Source of the DNA: Quercus robur
Taxonomy: Eukaryota; Streptophyta; Magnoliopsida; Fagales; Fagaceae
Direction of reading: 5' to 3'
DNA: 64,000 bases
Assembly (NCBI RefSeq): GCF_932294415.1
Contig: NC_065543.1
Span: 27,795,530 to 27,859,529, forward strand
Made by a program: the position numbers and the translations under genes. How positions within the stretch are numbered: position 1 is the stretch's first letter; each line of letters opens with the position of its first letter. This document shows positions 34,684-46,225 of this stretch, piece after piece. The notes beneath the pieces are model-generated. The model saw nothing but the letters and a program-made list of their open reading frames with translations, had not been told where the DNA came from and did no database searches.

Positions 34684-35873
34684 ATGGCACCTAAACACAA
34701 GTCTACTCCGTCCCAGAACCCTATTTGTTCTGGGGCATCCACTTCATCTTATCCTACTCCTTCATCTGTTCGGTTCCGTGACGAGAATGCTTGAAAGGCC
34801 TTCTTGGAGAACTTTTCTCGATGAGGCATTCATTCTGAATGCCAAGCCATCCTGGCGGACTTCGCCAACACTGATCTACCCGATGTCATTCATAGTCGAG
34901 GTTGGGAGTCACTATGTGACGTCCTGGTCACATGTCCATCCATGTTGATCCAAAAGTTTTACTCTAACATGCATGGATTTAATTCTTCAGTACCTCTCTT
35001 TCATACTCGCGTTTGAGGTACGCGTATTGTTGTCACACCGAAGTTGGTATCTGATGTGCTCCGTGTCCCTAGGATAGAATTTCCTGACTACCCTGGTTGT
35101 GAGCGTTTGAGGATTGTGTCCAAAGATGAGCTCAAATCTGCTTTCTATGAGCACCCTTTTGAGTGGGGTGAGCGTCAGTTCATTTACTGTTTAGGCTTTG
35201 CAAAAGGTCCTCAATTTTTGAACATGGTCTTGACATTTGTTCTTCACCCTCTTTCTCACTATAACTTATCATAGAGCCTCGTGCTCGATTTTTGTTGTCC
35301 CTTCTTGAGCATCTTACTATAGATATTCTTTCTCACTTTATTCTTTCTATCATAGATGTCCATAGGGATTTGACATCTTGTGATAAGCTCATCTTTCCTT
35401 CCGCTATCACGAGGATCTTACACCACTTTTATGTTCCCTTTCTAGCGTTCAACCACTTTTCCTATATGTGTGCCATAGACATCGCTACCATTAAACAAAG
35501 CGAGGCACAGTTTAGGTCGAGACAGTCTGGGTCAGCAGCTCCTCCCTCCCATTCAGCTCCATCTTGATCTGCTCCATCCACATTTGCTCCTTCGTCTTCT
35601 ATGAGTGATGAGGCTCTCGGAGACATCATGATGCAGCTTCAACGCATGGATGCTCGCCTTGATACACTCTCTACTGAGTTGTATCAGGTGAACATTCGTG
35701 TCGACAGTATAGCATGACGGTAGGCGATTATGGGTGGCTTTGATCCTGAGGCTTCTCCTCCACCTCCTCTAGTAGCTTCCGAGGATGAGAATGATGATGA
35801 TGATGCTACTGCTTCTGAGGATGATGATGATGGAGATGCTAGCTCTTCCAGTACAGATGAGATGCCTACTTGA
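34684..35873 (+). pseudogene. Third-ORF pseudogene ('putative plant transposon protein' type)
   Basis: ATG 34684 (MAPKHKSTPSQ) to TGA 35871-35873. The Ser/Pro-rich N terminus is followed by a conserved body (DVLRVPRIEFPDYPGCERL, KSAF, GFAKGP, FVLHPLSHYN, SAITRILHHF) and, after a one-base frameshift near 35265, a Ser-rich linker, a short coiled-coil-like segment (MMQLQRMDARLDTLSTEL) and an Asp/Ser-rich acidic tail. All simple stops (ENA*KAF, FSR*G, TRV*G, PS*SAP, IA*R*A) fit C-to-T or G-to-A decay. It matches, from memory, a protein common in tree genomes and annotated as a putative plant transposon protein. Its position is that of the extra ORF in Copia/SIRE elements. Function unknown. Confidence 0.7.
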
Positions 35874-36415
35874 CACTCTTACCCTTTGTCACTCATGACA
35901 AAAAGGGGGAGTAGTTTTGGATATGAGAGTAGTCATTCTTAGGGGAAGAGTTAGTAAAGGACCTTTTTGTTAGGGGGAGTGTTGATATTTGAGGGATGTA
36001 GTGAGGTTTATTTGTATCTTTTTCTTTTCTCTACTTTAGATACATTTATATCTTGTACATGGGTCTTGTGACCATTATTGACATATATTGTACTTATCTT
36101 CTTTATATGTTGATATATGTTTTTTTCACCTACCCTTACATGTGTTGTTTCTTTTCTCTCTTTATGCACATGCTTCTTATTCTTGTATGCAATCTATTAT
36201 TTTTGTTTCACGCAAAGATGCCTTGATGAGTTTTGTTTAAAGTGTTTTAGAAATACAGGTTGCCAAAGTCTACTTGCAATAAACTCTCTTCTTGCAAAGT
36301 TTTTCAAGAGTTTGTGTTAGGATAGATTTTATTGTATTCAACAAGTGAATATGATTTTATGACATCTCTTATACGTTCAGTTGTTTGTTGTGGTTTTGTC
36401 ATGAATTGCCAAAGG

Positions 36416-37373
36416 TGGACATATGTGATTCACTTGTTAGGAACATGTGTCACTATTTTATGTAATTGACTAATCTTTTGACAAAACGCACTTTACTTGT
36501 ATTTGGGTAGATCTAGGATGTGTTTAATACTTCGAGAAATCTTGTTTCAAGATCAAGTGTTAAAACCATGCAAGTCTGTCCAAGATTCAAGCTGAAAAGT
36601 GCAAGTTCATTAAAGCTCAACAGCTAACCATCTATCGAGCTTGAAGAGCTGTTCCAGCCCCGTGGCTCGACAACAGTTGAGGTTTATGAAAAACAGAATT
36701 TCAAATCTGTTTTGACTCTAATCCATGATTACATATAAAATGATTATTTTAAGGGCCGTAAAAGGTGATACAAGTTGCAAAAGTGTTAAGCAAAGTTTGT
36801 TTAAGCAAATTGTGACCGGAGACAGAATTTGCCCTAGTTCATGGTTCTTGTGTAGAAGTTGCTGTGTTTGTGCATTGTAGGGTTTTGTGACCAAGCATCT
36901 TCTTGATCTTCATTGTTTGGATGAACTGAAGAACTTTGCATCCAAGAACTTTCTCTAGTTAGTGATTGAAGTCGCGTACTGGAATCCGTGCAGTTGGTTA
37001 GTCACGTACTGGGAGTCGTGCATTACAAGGAGAGATTATCACTACAAAACAAGTCCAATTGGGTATTGGGGTAAGGGTTCAATTGTAGGTTGATATAAGG
37101 TACTGGAATTCTTTTACTTGTAACCGCTTGTTGTGATAATAGTGGATTCTCGGGAGTGGTGACCTTAAAATCACCTGGTGGGGTTTTTGCCGTGTTGGTT
37201 TTCTTCATTCGTAAATAAATCACCGTGTCAATTTATTTTCCGCTGCATACTTTAGTTTAATTGGTGATTTATTTGTACTACCACACGTTTGCATGTTAAT
37301 TTAATTAATTAATAAACTTGGCTAATTAATCAATTAATTCATTACAAGGGGTCAATTTATTTTTGGCCTATCA
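36416..37373 (+). repeat. 3' LTR of the pol-less Copia-like element
   Basis: TGGACATATGTG to GGCCTATCA; direct repeat of 30877-31890 with two losses: about 20 bp in the CTCGACAG cluster and about 40 bp near 36735. It follows GCCAAAGG, a shortened polypurine tract. Confidence 0.8.
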
Positions 37374-37378
37374 TATAT

Positions 37379-37550
37379 ATTTTCCATTTTTTAATTGTGT
37401 TCTGTTTTGATGCATATCTCACTATATTATAGTGTATTACAAATATTGTCATATATAATAATTGAAAGTAAAATACAACATGTTTTCTTGCCAAAAAAAA
37501 AATATATTTCTACAAAAAAATAAAGATATAGACTTCGTTACTTGCATAAA

Positions 37551-37589
<39 letters not shown>

Positions 37590-38315
37590 CAATGTAATCA
37601 CATTATTGTGTGATGAATTTGGGACTATTACTTATAATTCTCAACTACTATTCTCATTCTTTACTTGGCAAAAAAGAATATGACGTCAAATTTTCCCGCA
37701 CATTACGCGGGTTTGTGATTAGTTGTATTTAAAAACCAAAGAAAGATTAATTAAAAATTAATATGCAAATTTTAAAAATGTTATTTCAGGAAGCATTCCA
37801 ATGCATATAACAGAAGCACACAACTATGAGATGATCAAAAACTGCCTAGTTATGGCAAAAACTATATATGTAGCGCCTAATTTGACAAGATTCAGGGACA
37901 TATTTACCTCAACATGGTGTGATATTTTTTCAAAGCTACTTGTCCTCATGCTAACCTCTCTAGCTCAGCTTTAAGCTCTACCTCCTTTTATTTTTATTTA
38001 TTTTTTAAAAAAATACACATAACTGCAATTTTATTAAGCCAAAAGGTAGTTGTATAAAGCTTGTTATATTTTTTAGAATTATCAAGTTCATTCTCATTAT
38101 TTTTTATTATTATTTAGAATTACCTAATTCTCATTCAGTAAAAGTTGCATTAGGGTATGATTGAGCAAGGAAAATTCATTTGTCTCGCATGAATTCTTGG
38201 GCTGCTATGGCCACTTTGAGTTTCTAGCATATAAATGTACACACTTGATTGGCCCTAATGTTAACTCAAAAAAAGGGGCTATCTTTAATCGCCAAATTTT
38301 TTTCTAATTGACTAC
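37379..38315. other. Unassigned spacer between LTR elements
   Basis: AT-rich, with an (AT)n tract near 37557-37585. No gene recognised. Its last bases ACTAC are one side of the next element's target duplication. Confidence 0.4.
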
Positions 38316-39356
38316 TGATAGGTCACAAACTGAATGACACCTTGTGATAGAAATTAATTAATTAATTAGTCAAGTTGTTAATTAATCAATTTATCATGTA
38401 AACGCGTGGTAGCACAAACAAATCACCAATAAACTAATTATGCAACGGAAAATAAATAACATGGTGATTTGTTTACTAATAGGGAAAACTTAACGGCAAA
38501 AACCCTATCGGGTGATTTTCAGGTCACCACTCCCGATACTCCACTATTATCACAACAAGCGGTTACAAGTTAAGGAATCCCAAGTACCTTACCAACCTAC
38601 AGTTGAACCCTTACCCCAATACCCAATTGGACTTGTTCTGTAGTGACAGTTCCCCTTTATGATGCACGACTCCCAAGTACGTAACTAACTAATTGCACGA
38701 ATCCTAGTACGCGACTTACTCCTTTGCACGAATCCCAGTACATGACTAACTCCACAGCAACCTTTTGATTGTTGTAGTTGATTTGCAACAGCTTTACATA
38801 GAAACACTAATAAGATCTTCAATGTTGGTGCAAGAGACTTTGCTTGGTTACAGAACCCAAAGGCGTACAAGAAACGCAGCAAGAACTCTTTCTTCTATAG
38901 GAGGAGGCTAGGGTTTCAAAAAGAAAACCTTATGAAGCTCTCTAGGGTTAGGTTTTTCTTTTTCCCACCTCCTTTAAATAGGAGCTTAATGGGATCTCCT
39001 ATTCCAAATAGGTTTATACAAACCTTGGATTTTCCTAGTCCAATAAGGATTATACAAACTCATAAACAAATAACCTTTTAGAATAAAAACATTGCTGGCT
39101 ATAATTTGAAAACCCGTAAGCTCGATAGATCGAGACATCTGTCAAGCTTTAATGAATCTCTACAGATCGAGATTCTGTCGAGGAGGTATTGAGGCTTGTA
39201 GATTTGCACTTTTCTTGAGCAGTTCTTGAGTAGTCTTCATGTCTTCAATTTAACCACTTGTAATGATCATCTTGAACCTACTTAGATTTACCCAAATACA
39301 AATAAAGTGCGTTTTGTTAAAGGATATGCCAATTACATAAAAATATGTCCCCAACA
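38316..39356 (-). mobile_element. Minus-strand solo LTR related to the Copia-like element, TSD ACTAC/ATTAC
   Basis: On the minus strand runs from TGTTGGGGACATAT (39356) to CCTATCA (38316), 1,041 bp. It shares long stretches with the LTRs at 30877 and 36416 (for example the GTAACCGCTTGT, TGGGTATTGGGGTAAGGGTTCAA and ACGTACTGGGA text) but is more diverged, so it is a sister subfamily. Flanks ACTAC (38311-38315) and ATTAC (39357-39361) match at 4 of 5. No internal region remains. Confidence 0.75.
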
Positions 39357-39497
39357 ATTACTTTATACCACGTTAACAAATGTGAAACAGAAGGGTTAAT
39401 AAATCATTTCAAACAACATTAGAACCCCAACAAAACACCATAGAAAATTAATTTCACCCCACAACTTCTCTCTCAGTTTATAATCTTCACTCATTAG

Positions 39498-41426
39498 TGT
39501 GAGAGACCGCGCCTCTGGACCATTTTTTGGAATGTTGGGCCAAACTCATGTGAATGGGTAGAGTCGTGTTATTACCTCTCAAAATGGAGGTTTGACTAAT
39601 TATATTTTCCCCTTTAGATTAAGGGTTTTACAAAAAATTCATCACTTACTTAATTATTGGAATAAACAAGAAAACCAAAATTGAAAAATTCCTCATTTTA
39701 TTAGTTTGAAATTGAATTTACATTGATCATAGGAAAATTACATGGCTTTGGTCCTAGATACAATCTAAGATAAAGTACATGGCTTTGTTTCATAGTTACA
39801 ATCTAGAAATTGAAAATTACAATGATAAACATTGATCTATCAACCTTTGATTTAAACTTGAAGGCTATGTTACAAGGTGGGAAGGTGTTAGGCACCCACC
39901 TTGCCCAGTGAAATCGGTCTTCTAAACTATGGTAGCCAACATTCATATCACATTATTCAAAATGTTATCAATTAATTTGCATGTTGAATTTAATGTGTGT
40001 GCATGTGATAAACCCTAATTTAATTTATTATGCATTTTATTTGAATTGAAAAATAAATTCTAGAGAATGTATGTGGATGGTGATATTCTAGATTCAAGGA
40101 TTTGAAAGAATTATTAAACAAACATCTTTTTCGTGTTTTTGATGTGGATTTAAGATCAAAACTAGTGTTATGCATGAACATGTGATGAACAACCAAGAAC
40201 ATATGAAGAACACATAAAAACATTTAAGAACATTCAAACATATTCAAGGAATTTGAATAAACACTAGCATGCTCTAATCTTAAATTAACATTATAGCAAC
40301 ATGAAAAACGAGTTAAGAATAGAGATTATACTTGCATACAAGATCCACATGGAGGAAGAGGAGGCTCTTGGTGAAGTCCTAAGGGTGGAAGAGAAAAGAG
40401 GAACTAAGAGAGGGAGAGTGAGTCTCACTCAATACCTTGAGTATCAAGAAAACCAAGATATGATAAGACTACTCTACTTCACTAGAACTTAAGAGAAGAG
40501 AAGAGAGGAGGGGGTTTTTGTGTGCTTTGGAATGGAGGAGAGAGGAGTTTATATAGTAGTGGTGGAGAAAATATGAATGGAAGGTTATTTAATGAGGGTT
40601 GACAAAGAATCATTAACCAAGACCTTATTTTAGCCTTTGGGGAAATCGGGTGCATTAAATGTAGAGATTAGTGGGAGTGAAGAGCAAGCAAAATTTGGTT
40701 TTCCCGTAACTACTATAACAGCTTGTAGAACTAAATTCAAAAAATCATATCTTACTCAATTATGATCAAAATTGTTTAGTTCTTGTGCTCAAATTGAAGC
40801 CCTAGATGTCTAGTTTCTGGGAAAATTAATCTCATTCAAAATTCAAAATATTCTGAGAGATATCAACGAAATGGTGAGTAGAGGTCATTTGTTAGAAAAC
40901 AATTTCAGCACAATTAACATTAATAGGTCCCAAATTAGTTTCCAATTAACATTAATAGGCTCTAATCACTCCCATTTCAAACTTAATTAGTTCCAAATTT
41001 ACCCTAATAAAAAATAATTGTATAAATTACTCATTGAATAATTAATGTTTAACAATCTAATTAATTAAGTGTTTGCAACCTTACCATAAAATGTAGTCCT
41101 AGCTAATCAAATTATGACATGTCATTAATCTCAAATTGATTATAATTATAACCAATTGGAATTAATTGTTCATTATCATATATAGTCGGATTCAATTTGT
41201 GATAGTGCATCTTGGCCATTAAAACTTGATTTGATGGTAACTTTCAATCTGATAGTCCGGTTAGGGCTTATAATCAGTCGATTTGATTGTTACAACATTC
41301 AAATCATTTTGGTAAAATGAGATTAAGGATCTAATGACCAAAATCAAAATGCATATTTTCAAGATAAAATTACTCTTTTACCCTCCATGTGAGGTTAAAT
41401 GCAGATTACAAAATGAGGTGTCAACA
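39498..41426 (+). mobile_element. Solo LTR (1,929 bp), copy B of the large-LTR family, TSD ATTAG
   Basis: TGTGAGAGACCGCG to GAGGTGTCAACA, with perfect ATTAG duplications at 39493-39497 and 41427-41431. It carries the GGAAGGTGTTAGGCACCC block near 39880. Less than half the length of copy A (1071-5515) but with the same ends and order of motifs. Its first 1.2 kb are the left arm of an inverted repeat with copy C. Confidence 0.82.
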
Positions 41427-41431
41427 ATTAG

Positions 41432-42186
41432 TACTAGTATCTCATAAGACATCCATACTGTAATTCTACAAATCACCAATTCAACAAAACTCCATTTTAC
41501 CTAAACTTAAAATCCCTCTTCACCAAAACCTAATTTTATCAACATACATCAATTCATGCCAATCTACCTACCCAGATCAAATTCCAAGAAGCAATCTCCA
41601 AGTAAGAAAACCAATTGTAATTTTCGTCAATGAATGAACAAAGCATCTTTCTTTCTCTTGCATTTACAAATAGGAGATAAATCCTCACAAAGATTGACAA
41701 TAATGTGGGAGCAACCAAGCCCAAAGCAAAGAAGGCCAATTAGCCCATTTAATGCTCTGGCCTTGCTTGCTTAGGCTAGAGCCGAGTCATGTTAGTGGCA
41801 CCTTGCCTAGGCGCCTAGGTGAAAGCCTGACTAGCCTTTGACTACCATTATGTCATGTAAGTCACGTATTCATCTAGGTTGCTTTTGGTGCCCCTATTTA
41901 TTTGCTTTACAACCCCATGCTACAAAAAGAACACACAAAATAAAAAGAAAGAATTGACCAAAAAAAAAGAAAATCAACAATGAATTTATAGTCTAGGAGG
42001 TCCATTATGTTAAGCATTTGAACCCATTTGACTACATTGTGAATATGTACACCATTCCCAATGTTCTTGTTTCTTTCTATTGCATTCTATTTTATCATAC
42101 ATAGTAGATGATTCATTGATACTGATTAATCCCCTTAACTCCCTAGCAAAGGGGAAATGCTAATTAAACCCCATAACCGAAGTTTT
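41432..42186. other. Spacer inside the large inverted repeat
   Basis: No gene recognised. It may include the 3' end of the inverted LTR copy C, whose right boundary is unclear; a candidate AGCCT at 41833-41837 mirrors AGCCT at 43382-43386, but the terminal CA is not preserved, so this is weak. Confidence 0.35.
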
Positions 42187-43381
42187 AGTCATTTTGCCTG
42201 CTCACTGCTCCCACTAGCTTTCAAAATTAATGCATCAGCTTTTCCTAAACTATGAATTTAGGTCTAGGTTCATGATTTTCTCTCATCCTTTGTCAACCTT
42301 CATTGAATGCCCTTTCATTCATATTTTTCCATCACTACTATATAAACCCATCCACATTCCCTCTATTCCAAGGCACACAGAAACATCCTCTCTTTTCCCC
42401 TCTTAAGTTTTAGTAAAGTGGAGTTAGTATGGTCTTCCTATGACTCAAAGATATTGAGTGAGCCTCACTTTCCCTCTCCTAGTTCTTCTTCTCTATTCCA
42501 CCCTTAGGACCTCCACCAAAAGCATCCTCTTCCATCGTGTGGATCTTGCATACATGTATAATCTATTTTCCTAACTTGTTTTTCATTTTGCTATAATGTT
42601 AATTTAAGATTAAATCATGCTAATTGATTATTTAAATTACTTGAATATGCTTCAATGTTGTTCATATGCAATCTTCACATGTTCTTGGTTGTTCATCACA
42701 TATTCATTCATGACACTATCTAGCTTTGATCTTAAATCCATGTTAATTTCATAATTTTTTCCAAATACTTGAATCTAGGATATCACCATTCACACAAATT
42801 TACTAGAATTTATTTTTCAATTCAAATGTAATGATGAATAAATGGAATTAGGGTTTATCACATGCACTCCCATTAAATTCAAGCAAAGTAATGAATATGC
42901 AATTGATTGATAATATGTTGGATGATATATATGAATGTTGACCACCTTAGTGTAGAAGACCGGTTTCACCGGGTAAGTTGTGCACCCAACACCTTCCCAT
43001 CTTGTAAAGTAGCCTTCGAGCTTAGATCAAGGGATAGTAGATCAAATATTTATCCATATAATTTTCAATCCCTAAATTGTAACTAGGAAACAAAGCAATG
43101 AACCTTATCTTAGATTGTATCTAGAACCAAAGCTGTGTAATTTTCTTTAATCAATGTACATATTTTGAAATCAATAAAATGATGATTTTTTTCAGTTATG
43201 GTTTTCTTAATTATTCCAATAATTAAACAATTGGTGACTCCATTGTAAAACCTTTAATCTAGGGGGAAAATATAATCATTCGAACCACCATTTTGAGAGG
43301 CACTAACACAACTCTACCAATTCACATGGGTTTGGCCCAAACCAATCAATTCAAAACGGGCGAGATGTGCAGTCTCTCACA
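42187..43381 (-). mobile_element. Inverted LTR copy C of the large-LTR family
   Basis: On the minus strand starts TGTGAGAGACTGCACATC at 43381 and matches the first 1.2 kb of copy B: TTGGTCCTAGATACAATC-type text, GGGAAGGTGTTGGGTGC, GATAAACCCTAATT, the GGAAGAGGA...CTAAGGGTGGAA block, and TTTATATAGTAGTG. Homology fades near 42187. Its far end was not defined with confidence. Confidence 0.65.
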
Positions 43382-44837
43382 AGCCTCAATGGTAACACTT
43401 TTTAAAATTTTTTTTATTTATAGAGTTTCAACCTATGGCGTCCGCTTATGATGAATGTGCTCTTTATCACTATACGAATATACCAAATAGTTTTTGGTGT
43501 AGACAGAGATTGTACTCTAGATCTTTTATTCAACTATCAAAAATTTTACTATTGGAACCCACCTCAATGGTAACACTTAACAGAGAAGAAGGTCTCGTGT
43601 GCAACTTAGGAAGTTATTTATTTTTTTTTAATATAAAGAAGCACTTTCCCTCCGTCGGTGTAGAGAAGATTGAGGTTTGAGAATGAAATTTTTTGTATTT
43701 TGATTTCCATTTTGTTTCATTAAGAGAGAGATAGAAAGCGCTTTTTAGCTTCTACGTGTGGAAGAATAATGAGTGCCACACTCTAGAGCTCCCATTGAGA
43801 ATAGGAATGGTTTTCACACACATTCAATGAAAAACTATTTTTTTCTTAGACAAAAAATTATTTTTTATTTATTGATTTATATTTGAGCCTAATTAATATC
43901 TTCACAGGTAAAGAGATATCTCTATTGGTTAAAATTTGGGCTCTTTTTTAAATTTTATTTGGGGTTTTTTTCACTTTGGGACCTTGTTTTTCTTTGACCA
44001 AAAATATATATATATATATTTATTAGTTAATATTTAGGACCTAATTAATATTTTCACAAGTAAGTAGATATCTCTATTGGTTAATTTTGGGGCCTTAAGC
44101 AGCCGCCTTACTTGCCTTATACATTGACCCGGACTTGAACACAAGATATGTGACCTTGAGATTGCATAAGGATGAGTCATGCGAATGTTGAACAATTTTT
44201 TTTTTTTTTTTTATAAAGATTTTTGCAATCTCGTGCACTACTTTACTGATACTTTCTTCCTTTGATATCATTATCAAGGGTCGAAGGCTCAAGTTATAGG
44301 AAATACAAAATGAGTTGTCTAGTTACATAATAGATAGTCAAATGAATCAAATCTATTGATCTAACTCATAAAAACACAAAAGTATACAAATATTTAAAGA
44401 TAATTAAAAAAAAATCAAATCGAAGTCCCAAATTCATTTTCCATCAATATAATTTCTTCATTCACCAATACAACAAGAAATTAAACTACAAATTAGCATA
44501 TCCCAAATCATTAAATAAAAATTCAAGAATTTCAAATTTCACAAAAAAAAAAAAAAAAAAAATCAATTTCAAATAAAATCCAAACACAAAATAAAATCCA
44601 ATTTAATTTGATAAATTTCATCGACAAAAGTGTTCCAAACACAAGAGTCCACAAACACGCTACATTTGCTTTCATCCACCATTTATGATGTCCCTATTGC
44701 TTGGATAAACACCACAAGGCATCCCATTCTGCCAATCTCTTTGCAAATCAACCACAAAGTGAAACAAACAAACCCTTTCAACACAAATCAACTAAAATAA
44801 TGAAAGTGTCACAATCAATCAAGTAGATAAAAGCACT
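43382..44837. other. Unassigned spacer with a local duplication
   Basis: An exact 17-bp repeat CCTCAATGGTAACACTT occurs at 43384 and 43563. An approximately 80-bp block (TTTATT...CCTAATTAATAT...AGATATCTCTATTGGTTAA) occurs twice, at about 43866-43945 and 44019-44095. No gene recognised. Confidence 0.5.
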
Positions 44838-44939
44838 TGTGAGAGACTGTGACCTTGGGTTTGAGAGAGAGATTGCGGTGATGCTCCTCAAATAAGTGGG
44901 AAGCCCACTTGAAACATCTTTCCCCCTAAATTGGGGTTG

Positions 44940-45960
44940 TACAATGGAGTTACTACTTATTTTTATTTAAAAATAATGAAAAAAAAAAAACCTAGACATT
45001 GAATTGAAAATCTAGATTTCTTTGAATAATTGAAAATAATTGCAGTTGATAGAAATTACTAAGTTTTGAGTCCTAATTACATTTTGAAGAAAGTACAATA
45101 CTTTGAAACCTAGTTACATTCTATCAAAATGAAAATTGCATTGAACAAAGTGTACTAATCTAAAACCCTAGATCTAGGTTTGGGGACTAGGTTACAAGGT
45201 AATTAAATATGTGTAGGCATTTTCTAGGCTAGTAGTGGTCAATAACATATATGGCTATTGATACCTTTTTTTGTGACACATTTTTTACAAGCTCAATTCA
45301 ACCAAGCTCAACTTCCTTATGAGCTCAATTCATGCATTATATTTTGTTTTATTTTTATAAGCATGACCCAAGCCCATGCGATATATTGGGGAAATTGAGG
45401 GAGTGCGGTTTGGAGGATATGGGTCGGTTTCTTTCAAACTTATTGTATGAGCCCAACCCATACGTGCTACCAAGTGGGCAAGGGTCACTGCTACTAAGCG
45501 TGCTTCCAGATCTAATAATTTAAACCAATAAAAATACATGACATGAAACTAGAAAATGCCCACACATGTTCAATTACATCTTCAATTTCAATCTAGTTTC
45601 CACTTCAATTTCAAATGTGTGTTTGCCATTTATGATGTGAATATTCGCCATATATATGTAATTGACCACTACTAGCCTAGAAAATGCCTACACATGTTCA
45701 ATTACCTTGTAACCTAGTCCCGGAACCTAGATCTAGGGTTTTACATTAGTATGCTTTGTTTAATGTAATTTTCATTTTGATAGAATGTAGCTAGGATTCA
45801 AAGTCTTGTGCTTTCTTTAGAATGTAATTAGGACTCAAAACTTTGTAATTTCTATCAACTATAATTATTTCAATTATTCAAAGAAATCCAGATTTTCAAT
45901 TCAATTTTTAGGTTTTTTTTTTTCATTATTTTTAAATAAAAATTAGTGGTAATATAATAT
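44940..45960. repeat. Inverted repeat within copy D (arms about 310 bp)
   Basis: Left arm about 44940-45265 and right arm about 45648-45960 are reverse complements with scattered changes (for example AATGAAAATTGCATTGAACAA against TTGTTTAATGTAATTTTCATT and GTAGGCATTTTCTAGGCTAG against CTAGCCTAGAAAATGCCTAC). The loop is about 380 bp. Confidence 0.7.
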
Positions 45961-46225
45961 AATATAATGCAGTGCAGAATTTTAGTGCAGTAAAATAACG
46001 CAGTGCAGAAAATGGTTTTAGAACAGAAAATTAATCTTTGAAGCCCAAATAATTTTTGAAAAACAGATCAAGGTTCTTTAGAAAAAAAAGGATCTATGAA
46101 CTAAAATCTAATCTAACAAATTAGTCCTAGATCTAAGATCATGCTAACAAATTCAATATCACAACATTATGTTATTCATGATCACATCTCATAAAAATCA
46201 ACATGCATGTTTATAATAAAAATCC

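Larger units (their letters stand above)
30877..37373 (+). mobile_element. Copia-like (SIRE/Maximus-type) LTR element lacking pol
   Basis: 5' LTR 30877-31890 (1,014 bp) and 3' LTR 36416-37373 (958 bp) are direct repeats differing mainly by transitions and two small deletions. Outer flanks are TATAC (30872-30876) and TATAT (37374-37378), a duplication with one mismatch. A primer-binding site (TGGTATCTGAG) starts at 31893. The 4.5 kb interior holds a C-terminal gag fragment with CCHC knuckles (31961-32829) and a third-ORF remnant (34684-35873), then GGGGGAG purine runs (35905, 35973). No protease, integrase, reverse transcriptase or RNase H motif was seen. Lineage is inferred from LTR text and layout, from memory. 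Confidence 0.82.

Noticed and set aside
34684..35873. Third ORF as a viral-type envelope gene
   Set aside because: No signal peptide or membrane segment is visible and the acidic tail argues against it; only its position resembles env-like ORFs.
40301..40492. 63-codon ORF with Glu/Arg-rich composition
   Set aside because: Inside solo LTR copy B; the same text occurs in inverted copy C without an open frame.
41833..43386. AGCCT...AGCCT as target duplication for inverted LTR copy C
   Set aside because: The left candidate lacks a TG/CA terminus and homology to copy B stops at about 42187; one 5-mer match in several hundred bases is close to chance.
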